A stretch of 64,000 nucleotides of DNA from Brachionus manjavacas (Eukaryota > Rotifera > Eurotatoria > Ploima > Brachionidae), in the NCBI GenBank assembly GCA_019054805.1, contig JAHQIY010000006.1, positions 930,001-994,000 on the forward strand, read 5' to 3'. The first letter of the stretch is position 1. Each line of letters opens with the position of its first letter. Shown piece after piece: positions 22,594 to 38,100 of the stretch. The notes under the pieces are model-generated. The model made no database searches. It worked only from the letters and a program-made list of their open reading frames with translations, and had not been told where the DNA came from. A program made the translations under genes and the position numbers.

Positions 22594-25198
22594 GACTTTT
22601 TTAGTTTTATTACCCCAAATTTTGAATAAAATACCCCAAATTTTTAATTTTTTACCCCTATTTTATTAAGATAACACCAAAAAATAAAAAAGAAATTAAA
22701 AAAATAAAATGACAATTTTATTTTATAATCGACACCAAATTAATTATAAAAATACCAAAATTAATAAAAATGAACTATTTTATTATTTTTAACCCCAAAA
22801 ATTTAGTCGAATTCAGAGCATACTTACCCCAAAAATTTACTTTTTTCCACATTTATTTGAGCAAGCCCAATATCTTCTTTTAGTCATTTTAGCGCCACAT
22901 TTATCACAAAACTTTTCTTCGACTTGTTTGATTGAATCAATTCGAGGTATTTTTGATGGATTTTCTTTTGTCGAACTCGAATCTTCATCATCTGTATCAA
23001 TCCCTTTAGGTGCCGAATTTGTTGCTTGTGTTTCTTTCGGTTGATGTTCAAGTGGTCCAGCTGTGTCTTTTGGCCTTCCTTTCTTTCTATTGGCTTGTAT
23101 AGGTATATCCATACCAACTGAGTCGAAATTTCATTTTTTTCTTGCTGCAATAGTTGTAAGATGATAACATTTGTAATTTTTTAACCAATACCAACAATTG
23201 CAACTACTCAAAGTCCAACTATTTTCATTGAATTTAATTTTACGAATACTAAAAATGGAAGTAATCATATGATCGAATGAAAACCATTTTTTTCAATTAA
23301 TGACTGATTGTATTGTTTACATTGTTCTTTGTTGATATCTATCTTGTCATCAGCAGTTAAATAATAATAATTATCATCTTTCAAATGAATAATTGTTTTG
23401 TTATAACTGTTCCATTTATAAGCTTTTACTAAGTCATCCTTTGTAACATTTGGAAATTCATAAAATATTTTTTGATTTAAGTTGTCAACGATTTGAGGCT
23501 GATTTGTTTCTGGATCAATCAATGATAATGTAGGTGCACGTTCAGTTGACCATTCTTTCAAAATATTATCTCGACATTCGTTTAGAAATGGAATCAAACC
23601 AAAACGTTTTGAATTTAAAATTTTCTTGATTTGAGCATGAGTTGACTCTAATGAATTGCTTGTACTTGGTAAACCAGGTGCAAAGCCTTCATACCAACCA
23701 TTATTTCCATCTTTGCACCATTGATTATCGAAATACTCTAAAAATGTTTTGATGGCTGGACTATTGACTCTTGACCATTTTTCTTGAAATAATTTAAGAG
23801 CTCTTGGAAATAATTCTGGCTCAAAAATTTTTTGAATTTCGCTTATATCGTAGACAATTCGTTCTGCTTGTAATTTGCTAATTGATTTTACACGAATATC
23901 AATATTACGATTGACGTGAGCCCAACAATTTACTCTTGTTTTTAAATCGAATACTTTTGCAAATCCGTTTGTGATAGCACCAGCATTATCTGCTATTAAA
24001 ATTGAAAAATTAACTGTTTTGTTAAATACTTTTTCATGTGTTTCTTTGACTGAGTTGAAAAAAAAACCGAAATCATCTTCATTTTCAGTACGACATATAG
24101 CTAATCCGAACGGATGAAAACTTTTATTACGATCAGTTGTACCACCTGTAATAATTGGAAAATTTTCATATGTTAACTTGTACGTAGCATCACTCAAAAA
24201 ATGTTGAGCATTTTCTGCGATTTTAATTAAACGTTTTGATGTTAAAAACACTCGAAAAATTTGTGATGGCATGGCAGCATATTCAAATTTCCCAACGAAA
24301 ACCGCGTCTTCATCGTCTGGAATCTCTGAATTATCTTCGCACCATTTTTTGAAATCTGTCAATGAACAATTTTTATTTAAGTCCTTACTAACTGAATTTA
24401 TAATATGTTGAATTTGATTGTCAGTTGGTGGCTGAATATTTTCTTTGATTAAATTTCTCTTGATTTCTTTTTTTGCTTGTCCAAGCGAACGAAAATAAAT
24501 AATTTTTTCTTTCACTTTAGGAGGAACATTAGCTGAATTTTCTTCGTTCGAATGATTTGAATGTTCATTGTCTGATATATAGACTGAACCACCAATTTCA
24601 CCATTTTTGACTTTGAAATAAATTGATTTTTTGCAGCCTTTTTTGTTGAATTTGCAGTTGAATGTATGTTTATCGCAATCGGCTAGGTTATTTTTTGAAT
24701 GAAAGTTCCATGCTACATTGTCAAAATGTAAATTTTTGACCAATTTTTTAAATTCCATTAAAGATTCACAATCTTCAAGGAAATCGTACGCTTTAGATAC
24801 GCTTCTTTTTATTTTCGGCAATTCTTCAGCGTCATTTAAGGTGTCGTTGAAATTATTTTCTAAAATACTCGCAGAACTAGACATTTAATAATAATCAATA
24901 CACATTTTAGCAAGCTGAATTTCTTATATAGGAATATTTTTTAAATATTTATTAAAAAAGTGTCAAAAAATTTAGGTTTCATTTTAATAAACTAGAGTTC
25001 GTTTTAATTAATTAGGTGTAGTTTTAATTGATTTAGTGTCAAAATAAAAGAAAAAGTAACATCTTATTTAATTAGGTGTAAATCTTAATTTTTTATGGTT
25101 TACTTAATTAAAAGGGGTATTTTATTAAAAAATTGGGGTAAAAAATTTTAAATTTGGGGTATTTTATTCTAAATTTATGGCCTAGATATTAAAGAGCC
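22594..25198 (-). mobile_element. MULE transposon with both ends and 9-bp target duplication
   Basis: A 2605-bp element flanked by CAATTCAAA at 22585-22593 and 25199-25207, the 9-bp duplication typical of Mutator-like elements. Imperfect terminal inverted repeats of about 60-70 bp share GAATAAAATACCCCAAATTT and TTTTTTACCCC. It carries one transposase gene on the minus strand. Looks nearly complete and fairly recent judging from the unbroken duplication. Confidence 0.88.
22837..24884 (-). CDS. MULE transposase (FLYWCH-like N-terminus, SWIM finger), one frameshift
   Basis: The main frame 24884-23265 gives 539 residues: an N-terminal Cys-containing DNA-binding region (FNCKFNKKGCKKSIYFKV), then the MULE DDE core. 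SDATYKLTYENFPII holds the first D (about 231), LIADNAGAITNGF the second (about 299), NCWAHVNRN follows, and SLESTHAQIKK holds the E (about 412). Just past the end of this frame the sequence continues in another frame as FDHMITSIFSIRKIKF and a SWIM finger, CNCWYWLKNYKCYHLTTIA (about 23185-23240). So a single small frameshift lies near 23265-23290. A further exon or frame (23112-22837) gives a basic-acidic tail ending in CDKCGAKM..YWACSNKCG. Without mending, the protein would lack the SWIM domain. Confidence 0.85.
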
Positions 25199-25638
25199 CA
25201 ATTCAAATGCTTTTTACTCTAAACTGAATATTAAAATTTTATTAATTCAATTTAACAACTTTTTTTATCTAACCATAATTTTATCTCGTCTTATCAAAAA
25301 AATCATCTTCATAAAGTTTCTGTCTTTTTTGAGAGTTAAGAATTCGTTTAAAAAAAAAAATAAATTAATTTACCTAGTATTTATGCTTTCAATTTAAAAA
25401 AAAAGAACAAAAATTATCAATCAATTAATTTCTAAAGATTTTTTTTTCTTGTATTATACTAAAAAAATTCATGATTGACTTTTCCAAACAATCAAACATA
25501 TATTTAATTTAAAAAATAAATTTATTTAGAAAAAAATGAAACATTCACATATTAATCGATTTAAAATCGAAAAAAAATTAGATATAAAATCTGCAAATTG
25601 AAAAAAAAGAAAAAACTTAAGTGATTTTTATTACATAT

Positions 25639-28160
<2,522 letters not shown>

Positions 28161-28167
28161 CGGGGCC

Positions 28168-28682
28168 TTCTTTTCAGTTCTCATGATTGCAAAATGATAA
28201 AAAAAGTTATTTAATAAATATCATGAATAGAGAATACGATTAAGCTTTCAAAAAAACATTTTCTTTTATGTACTTTTTCTAAATTAAAATACATATGGCC
28301 ATTTTATTTTTGAATTATCTGTACTTTTTGAACTTAATGGTAATTAAAAAAAATATTTTAATTAATCAATATTTTAATTAATCAATATTTTAATTAATCA
28401 ATATTTTAAATATAAATTTTAAATTTTTACTTTTATTTATCTTACCTCCAGCATACCCAAATCCCTAAATCTGGACTCCATCACGGACCCCGTTTGATAT
28501 TTAGTTTAAAGATTAAAATTACAATTAAGAACAAAAAGAATAAAAAGGAACAGGGCCTAATAATAAAGTACGAAAAGTATAAAAAGGAAAATTTTTTTAA
28601 AAAAGTTTAATCGTATTCTCTATTCATGATATTTACTAAATAACTTTTTTTATCATTTTGCAATCACGGAAACTGAAAAGAA
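28168..28682. mobile_element. MITE with about 75-bp inverted repeats
   Basis: The left arm runs from TTCTTTTCAGTT through GATTGCAAAATGATAAAAAA and TATCATGAATAGAGAATACG. The right arm (about 28605-28682) is its reverse complement with only a few differences. The interior is non-coding and contains a tandem repeat of about 17 bp (ATATTTTAATTAATCA) in about 3.5 copies at 28350-28408. Superfamily unknown. Confidence 0.75.
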
Positions 28683-29127
28683 CATTTTAAAACTTAATCC
28701 AAAAAACAAGTTTAAATCTAGCACTTCTTTCAAAATTTTTGATTTTAACTCTGAACCAAAATTTAGAATCAATAATTATCCGACGCAAGGGTTTACGGCA
28801 TTTTTCTTTTTGTCAATCAAATAATAGTCTAGTTTTAAAAGTTTAAAAGTGACAAAAATACGTAGTGATTCAAGTGAGAAACCACTGTAATAAATTAGAT
28901 CATAATTTTTGAATTGCGCAGAAAATTAAACTTTTTTTAATTTTAAGAAGCAATATTTAATTTTATTGTCGCTATTAAAAACTTTGATAAAAATTTGCTT
29001 TAACAATTCTTAATCAAAATAAAACATTAATAATCTGCAATTAAAATGAAAAAGAATAAAAGGAAAGATAAAGCAATTTTAATTAAATTCTCACTTTTAA
29101 CAAAAACTTAATCAGAGCCTAAAAATC

Positions 29128-32100
29128 ATGAACAACTTTTTGAGGTTGTTTTTAATGTCTAAGCACTTGTCTCAGTTGTTGACTCTATTCTCTATTTGTG
29201 CTGCAACAAACTTTGCCTTCTCCCAAGAATATGAAAATTTTGTGTTGAAATTTTCGTGGGATCAAGCAGATAAATGTGACTTGACCAGCTTATTCATAAA
29301 CAATTCAGTTTCACAAGAATGCATTAAAGTAAAGGACACACTTCAGATATTTTTATCCCAGAACACTTCGACAGGTGATTTTAAAGCAATTGATCTGTTC
29401 TTAGATTTAGACATGCTATTGGAAATGAGAGCATCTATTGAAGATGCCAATAAGGACATTTTTTTGCAATGGAATGCTGGAAACTTTTCATTTTCATTAA
29501 TTGAAAGCCAATGCCAGCACACAAATGATGGCATAAATTGTGCCAATGATGACAGTATCTCACAACCATCTCTTTTTGCTAAATTCACAGACTTCATAGA
29601 TCGAAAGGGTTTTTTTATGTATGATGAAGTTTCATTTTTTTTCGACAGAGGTGATCTAATTGTCCAAGACTTCGATTATCAAATCGAAAGCCCAAACATT
29701 AGACTTTTTGCTGACAGCATGATACAAAGTGATATTCAAATAGATGCAAATAAAGGAGATATAAAGCATTTGTCAGAATTTTACAACTCAACTGTTGACT
29801 TGAGTTTGTTTGGATATATTGAGCTAAAGAGCTTAGCTGGCACAGATATAGATGTGGTCTTGCAGCTTGGTAATAATTTTTATAAAAATTTAAAAATAAA
29901 TTAACTTTTTTTTTTAAAAAAAGATGCAAATATTTTGTTTTTAAATGAGGAAAAATTAGCAGCGAACAGTGTTTTTTATGAGTCATTTTTTACTCATACT
30001 AGAGTTAAATTTGAGACAAAAAAAAGATCCATAAGGCTGCGTAAGATTTAATAAGAATTTTCAAAGTTGACTGAATGTTTTCTTGTATTTTTAGCTTATG
30101 TTGAGATTTATGAAGTATATCCTGTTTCTAAAACAAGTGTTGTGGTTAAATGGACAGATCCATTAATTGATTTTGCCTTTTTTAGTATTTTTTGTCAACT
30201 AAAAGATGAATTATACCGATTTAACTCGACTCAAAGTGTAACAGAGAGTGTGTGTCTATTTAATTCAAGTGTTAATGGACATTTGATTAGAGCCAAAGTT
30301 GTCATTTTTGCTCCTAACTCGACTTTTGAGTCAGCAGAATTTTCAATTATTTTGAGTAAGTATGCTTTTTAATAATTTCAGGAACTAACTAACTTATTTT
30401 TATAAATCGTTCTTTTTGGTACCCATATTATGCTTCTAATATAAGATCATGATACGATCTTAAATAACTTCGATAAATTAGATCTTAACCTCTCATCAGA
30501 AGATCTTACTCAATTTAATTAGCTGATCTTAAAAGAGGTTTTAAAATTTCCTGACCGTTTCAAAGTCGATTAAGAAAAAATCAAAATTTTTATCTTAAAT
30601 TAGAAAGATTCATCAATAAATAAAATTAGCGTGTTCTTATAGCTAATTATTCATTTGTGTCCTTTACTTAATAAAGAATTAAATATTGTCCTTTAGTGTT
30701 CCTTTATTTTCCTTTTCTATGTTAGAAGAATATTTTGTCCTTAAGTGTCCTTTACTTAATAAAGAATAACTATTCAACTATTCAATTAATTACATTTCTT
30801 AAATTTTTCAGCATTTTTAATTATTATTTTATTTAAATTTGAAATTCTCGATACAGTTTTTTAAATGAAGCAAAAAATTTAAAATTTTTAAAATTTACAG
30901 TAAGTACTTATAAATTTAAAAAACATTCTCAATAAAATTTTCTCAATAATAATGCAATGCCGGATCTCTAAACCAGGGCTACGCCCCGGACCCCTCATCT
31001 CGGATTTTGTGAAAATAAATCCTAAAATAATGTTTCAAAGATTTTTGTTTATATAATGTTGTTTAGGATACTAAAGGGCAATATTTAATTCTTTATTAAG
31101 TAAAGGACACAAAAGGTCATAAAAGAATTTTTAGGATAAAATCCGAGCTCATTGTCTATCCATGATTAAAAAGAATAAATAATTATAAAAAATTAGGGTT
31201 TTGCTATCAGACAGATAATAAAATAATTATAAATATTCAATAATTGAATCTATGGCTAAATAAAGTGGCTAAAGCATTCTTGGGAATCCGTGTGAAGATA
31301 CACTTGAAGATGCCGAACTAATACTTTATCAACATGTTCTGAAGCGTCATGCTAATCGTAAAAAACTAGGAAAGGCTATGGTTCATAATTTACATTCAGC
31401 TTTAAAAAATTTTGAAGTAATTAAAAGTTTGTTGATGAAGGTCACATTAATGGCTGTACAAAAGTTTTTAAAAGACAGAAAGAAAACAAATTTCGTTACT
31501 ATCGATATTGTCGATACATTAGCCTTGGTTATCAAGCTGTTTTGTATTTACAATTAAGCGAAGGCTCTAAAGGTCATTGCTTTATATCAAATGCTGAACA
31601 TTCGAACCATTCAGAAAATAAAAATCAGAAAATAAAAAATCAGAAAACAAATTTAATCTGATGGCGATAGGAAGAATTAAGGAATTAGAAAGTTTTGGAT
31701 TCAAACCGCAAGGCATAATTGTCAACTATTTAAAGATGGACTCAAGTCACCTAAGTTTGTTTTATCTGTGCCGAGCGAAAGCTCCTTCAGATTAAAAAAA
31801 AAAAAAGGAAAAATAAAAGAAAAATGAAAATAAGTTAAAATATAATAAAAAGACAATTAAAAATTGATAAATTGAAAGAGGTGACATGTAAAAAGAAATT
31901 AAGTATTGAACAGTTCAGGAAAGAAAGAAGAAATAGTAAGATAGCAATTACACAATGGAGTTGGATATTCAACATACCTTGATTCAAAACCCGCTTTATA
32001 TTCATCAACCAGCTTGACAACTAATGGAACAGAATGACGCAGTCCTCCCGCTACATATCTTTCGCTCAATTCAAAAAGTCGATTCGAGACAGCTAAGAAT

Positions 32101-35100
32101 TTAAGTTTATTAAAGGTCTCATGATGCAAAATATTGGAAGGAGCATCATATTTTAGTTTTAGTATAAAACGAACTGCTGAGTTTTGTAATACTTGAATTT
32201 TTTTTAATGATTGTCTGCGAAAATGAATTTAGACACGGAAAAGAGTAATCAATTATAGATCCGATTAAAGATTTATATAGGTTTCCTTGTGTGCAATAAC
32301 TAAGACTCCACTTTTTGTTTGACAATATTTTTATTAAGTTCAACCGTGAACTACAACGCTGTTTTATTTCATCAACCATTGGGGTAAAGGTTAATTTTGA
32401 ATCAAATTTTATACCTAAAAACTTGATTTCCTTTTGACTCTCAATTTTATTTTCAAAAATTTTTAATTTTAAGTCAATATTTTCCTTATTATATTTAGTG
32501 AAGACAATGAATTTGAGTGAAATTAGAAAAGTTAGAAAATTAACCTCATAAGCAAAAATTCAGAATATTTTTAATAACAAAAAACTCATCAAATTTGCAC
32601 TAAATACAAATTATTTGGATTAGCATTGTGCAGTAATGAGCAAAGTGTTGATTTTTTATTTTATTTCAACTCAGTAAAGTTAACTGCTTTCAAAGTATAG
32701 AGTTACAATCTTATCTACAAATTTAGTAGCTGACAATGCCTAAGCTATCACAAATGGCTTTAAATCAATTTTTAATATGGCTATAAGAATTTTTGGGCTC
32801 ATGTCTATCGAAATATTGATAAGAGATTAGCATTTTTTACAAAAAAGTGAAAACTGATATAGAAATTGACATGTATCATATTCAGGAAATTTTTAGAGAA
32901 GACATGTTTTTCTAGGTACAAGTATATTTGCAGAAAAATGGAAATCTAAAAATGTGAAAGAGATCAATTCATTTGTAAACCATTTTAGAAGAATGGGTTA
33001 ATAAAAATTTTTGGGTGGTTTGAAGGGTATTATGATGGAATTCCTAGTACCACTAACGGTTTATAATCAAATCATGAAACAAAAAAGGAATTCTTTAAAA
33101 GCAAAAGATTTGTAAACGAATGCTGTTTAAATTTGATTAAATTGTGGTCTGATGTTCGTTCTTCAGAGCTAAATAGTTAGGATATGGATACAATTGAAAA
33201 GATTGCTGTAAACAATGTAAATATTAAAGAGTTTCATCTGAAAACTATTGAATCATAAAAATATTTATTACACGGATATCACTGGAACAAAAAATAAAAA
33301 CAAATTCCACATTTGAAAGACAATGTCTACATGGTCAAGCATGGAAAAAAATTGAGTTTAACTCGAGAAGAATGCAAAGAGTATTTAAAAATTGGAAACA
33401 AAGCCATGGAATAATTTTGATAAAATGATGGAAGAATTACATGACATCAGTATTATTGAAATTAACAAAAATAACTGGAAACTTAATAAATGTGCGTGTA
33501 CATTTTGATTGAAAAATTATTATTGTGATCACATTATTGAATGTTCATTTAGACTAAAGCTCAATTTACCAAAATTTATGTAATTTTACGTAAAATATGG
33601 TAAAATCCATAAATTGAATCACCACTGTATAATACTGATATAGCTATTCAAAAAATGTATTAAATTAATGATTAAATTAAAGCTTATTCTATTCTTAATA
33701 TTAATTTAAAATTTGAAATCATTTGGACTTAAGATTTATTCTCTCGTAAAATTTAGCAACAAACATATTGATACGCAACATTTTTGAGGAAATTCAAAAA
33801 GTCAAATTTTAATGTTTTTTTAAAAAATGTGTTTTAATCAAAAAATCGTTAAAAGATTTTAGACAAGATTTAGATAGAATTCTTAAATGGAATCTTTAGG
33901 AATCTTATTTAACACTTTTTTGTACTTCTTTTGCTTATTGATTAATAAATTATTCTATATTATACGCACTTGACATTGACAACCATCACTTTTCTCTCTG
34001 ATATCAAAATCTCTTTGATCACTATCCAAAATTTTTGTTTCACCACGACTCTTATCAAGCCATGTAAATCCACTTGTGCAATTGAGTTTCATTTTTTTGA
34101 TAAAATTCGGATCCAGATTCACCTTTACTTGCAAAAAAATATTTTGAGCATAGAAACAAAAAATAAAGAACGATTTTATTAAAAAAAAAATAAAAAAAAA
34201 TGTATACATTTAATTTAATATTTGTGGTATCAATTACAAAAAATTGTAGTATTCAAACTGAATTCGCGTTTTAAAAATTATTAAGACAGGAGACCATTTT
34301 ATATTATTGAATGGGTAAAAAATTCTCTAAATAATCATAATTTACTCAATTACTTTTTTAGATTAAAATTATTAAATTAAATTAAATAATTTTAATTTAA
34401 CGTGCTTTGCATGTTTTGTAAATTTAAAAAATAAAATAATAAAAAAAAATATTTTCTTAACGTTTAAAAACGATCGATTTTTAAATTCAAATGTGTTCGG
34501 AAAATTGAAGTACATGATCATGATCATATGATCGAAACTTAATTAATCTTTATAAAAATAATGAAATTGTATTTTTTTAAATTCTTTTTTTTTTATTAAA
34601 CTAAAAAGTTAATAGTTTTAATTAAAAATTCAGACGTTCGAAAAAGGATGCTGAAAATTTTGACAAGTTAAAAATAATGTTCATTTCTATTTTCCTGTCA
34701 AAATTTTCATATATTAAAATTGAAAATTTTTTCTTACATAAAATTAAAATCTTATTTTAGAGCCAGATTATGTAAAAAGTATAAACTTTACGTCGATTAC
34801 AGCCTATTCAGTCAGAGTGAATTGGGATCCTCCAAATGGCTTAGTAGATAACTACAAAATAAGATTGCTTGGCAGCAATTCGAATGAAACCATAATTGTA
34901 GACAATAGCACTTTTTTCTACAATTTTAATCGATTGCTACAGAAAAAAAAATATTTTGTTACCCTAACTGCACTCCGGAATAGTTTAGAATCAGACCAAA
35001 GGACTGAATCTTTTGAAACTTTAGAACTAAATTCAATATTAAATATTAGTGATTTTACTAATATTGACCAGATTATTTCAATTCTTCCGGACCCATCTTT

Positions 35101-38100
35101 ATATGATTTAATAAATGTGACAACAATTGAGCTTCAAAATAACACTAATGCTCTAGATTCTTTGAATAAGACTTCATTTATTGTAGCATCAATGGCTCAA
35201 CAGACCAAAAATTCAACTATTTTGGAGGGTCTAATCTATTTGACTGACAACACGCTAAACAAATCAGATGATATTTTTATAAGAGATTTCCAAATTGGAA
35301 ATCGACTAAGTCAAAGCATGGAGACAGCGATTGCCAAAATAGATCTTCAAAATTCAATTGATAACCAATTTATCAAAAATTATTCAAACTTCTACATAAA
35401 AAGCAAAATGATTTACAATTTTACTCTCAAAGATGCAGGATTTTTTCTTGAAGGTAACTAAATAGCCAAAAATCTAAAATTTTTAAATTTTGTTTTAGTA
35501 ATAATTTTAATTTAACTTATCTTCCATTAATAATATACTCTTATTATTATTAATTAACATTTTTCAGATTTTTCAGATTTTTTTCTTTAAAAATTTGTAT
35601 ATATATATGTGAACAATAAAATTTCCATTAAAGTCTGCAAGTTTTTTATTCAGATTAGTGATCGCTAAATCAATTTCAAAATAATTTTTGCATTGTAACA
35701 TTATCAGAGATTAAATTATAATTAAAAAAATTTAGCTTTAAATTATTTAAATTGCAATATGCTTTAATAATAATAATAATAAATAATAAAAATAAGTATA
35801 GCTTTTATTGGTATAGCTTTCTAAATTTATATGTCAAATTAATTTCTAAATTCGTTTATCTGACTACTGAATTCGTATTATTATCTACTTATCTGAAAGG
35901 ACTACTTATTTTGGTAGATTGTTCCAAACGCTTGATAATCCGTTAGTAAAGAAATTATGCTGTTGATGACAGTTTTGAACTAGTTGTCTTTCTATCAGGA
36001 ATTCGTGCGACCTTAATAGATGTGTCGATTGAAACGACTGTTCATTTTTTAACACAATTTTATTAAACTAATTAATTTCATCAAAACCCTTAACAATTTT
36101 AAACATTTGTATTAAATCATCTCTAGGTCTTCTTATTTCTGATATATTGAATACTCAACTCCATTGTGCAATTGCTACTTTACTATTTCCTCCTTTTTTC
36201 CTGAAACCTGAACTGTATGTAAACATGTGCCACATGTAACAATATATGTCTTCTTAACATTCTTTTTTTTATCTCATTTTATTAACTTTAATTTAATTTT
36301 TTATTTTTATTTTGATTTTTTTTTAATTTATTCTGAAGGATCCCTAGCTCGTTACAGAAAACAAATAAATAAATAAGTCTTCTAATTTCAATTGTTGTCA
36401 AATATAATACTTGTAGTCACTTTTCATAGGATATTCTCCTGAATTAACTTATCTTGTTGCCCGTCTTCAAGTAAGGTCTCCAAATTTTTACTTCATACTT
36501 AAGATAAGTTCTGACAAAAGCTTTGAAGAGTCTTGATACTGAATCCTTATTGTGAAATTTAAATGTTCTTTTGATCATTGCCAAAGCATTATTTGCTTTT
36601 TTTGTCCAATTTATACCCAAGTTTTCTCTTGTTTTGTTTTTGAAATTAGCTTATTATCTATGTGGTATTCGTTGTTAGGATTATTGATTAAGCCATGTTT
36701 TAGTCCAGCTAAAGATTTCGTTTAGGTCGTTTCTGAGTACATCAGACTTTTCCATTTCACCAAGCATCGTTCCTGATTTAGTGTCGTCTGCAATTAACTC
36801 ATAAAATCAACTTACTTTGCCAGTTAAGTCGTTTAAATATATGATAAAAAGTATTGGTCCTAGGATTGATCCTTGTGGAACACCATTTGCGACTTGAGTC
36901 CCTTAGAATACTCTCTGTTTACGATTAGTAAGATATGCTTTTATCCAGTTGACTATTTCATTATCAAGACCATAGTTTTATATTTTATGTAAGAATCTTT
37001 TTTATGGTGTCAAATGCTTTTGCGAAGTGTCACAGTTTTTTTATTTGAATTTTATCCTATTTACTTGTCTAAAATATATATAAAAATAACAAGAGGCGAA
37101 TCATTTTATTCAATTAAAAAATAGAATAATACTATCTATCTTTATTCTTATTTGAATTTTTTTGTTTCTTAAAAGAACCGTTATTTAGTCATTAAGATTT
37201 TAGAAATTTTAGTATTAAAAATGTTTACATTTATTTGTTTTTTCAAGGTTTGACTGAAAACAGTACTGAAATAGATGATGAGATATTTTTGGATTCAAAA
37301 AGTCTGAATTACGATGTCTATTTTAATAAAAATGTAATTGAAGATCTTATATTCACTAATAAAACACCGCGCTTGTCATTCATAGCTTACAATTCACAAA
37401 AATTATTCAAAAGCTCCAAAGTCTCAGAATTGTACCAACTAGAAGACTGTTTAAAACAGACATTTTTGACCTTTAATGTTTTGTCAGCTTCATCGTTGCA
37501 TCATTTGCCTCCCACAAACGATCTGGTCAATATAATATTCCCAAAACAACAAGTAATAATCAGAATTTATTAATTAAAAGAACAATCACAGATTTGAAAC
37601 ATATTTTTATTTTTATTCAAGACTTTTATTTTTTTGGGAAACACAAAATAAAGTTATGTCTAAAAATATCAATTTTGAGAAAAAACAACGCCGAGTGAAA
37701 ATCAACCATCTTATTTACTGTAAACCCATTTTCATCTAAAAAAATTTCGAATGAAAAAAACACCAAAAATCATCCTCATAACATATTTTATATAAACTTA
37801 ATTTTTTATTTTTATGCTCTTTTTGTCGAATTATAATCAGCTTTTGGGTGTATCTGAAATGTTATAAGGCTGTTTATGGTGTTTTTTTTTCATTCGAAAT
37901 TTAAAGGTGATGATAATTTTTTTAGATGAAAATGGGTGTAGAGTAAAATTTAGATGATCAGGATCATAAAAATTTTGAGCTTTTTTACCTTTTTATACCT
38001 AAAAATGACGAGTGTCCTTTGATATTTTTATAATAAACATACATGTTTAATAGTTCACTTTAAAGAGAAAAAAAAACAGATTAAAATGAGCCCCTGATCA

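Larger units (their letters stand above)
30356..34760 (+). other. Adhesion GPCR intron 2, filled with transposon remains
   Basis: A 4405-bp intron with GTAAGT donor and TTTTAG acceptor. It contains a MITE (30652-31120), a split MULE relic (31260-33590), a LINE fragment (31800-32630), a palindromic element near 33570, and an opposite-strand small frame (33968-34209). Confidence 0.7.

Noticed and set aside
28350-28408. Tandem ATATTTTAATTAATCA units as a possible CRISPR or regulatory array
   Set aside because: No unique spacers; a simple tandem repeat within a MITE in a eukaryotic genome.
29128-30360. Polycystin-1/REJ-type interpretation of the receptor gene
   Set aside because: The GPS is followed by seven helices with adhesion-GPCR landmarks and no PLAT or polycystin channel domain.
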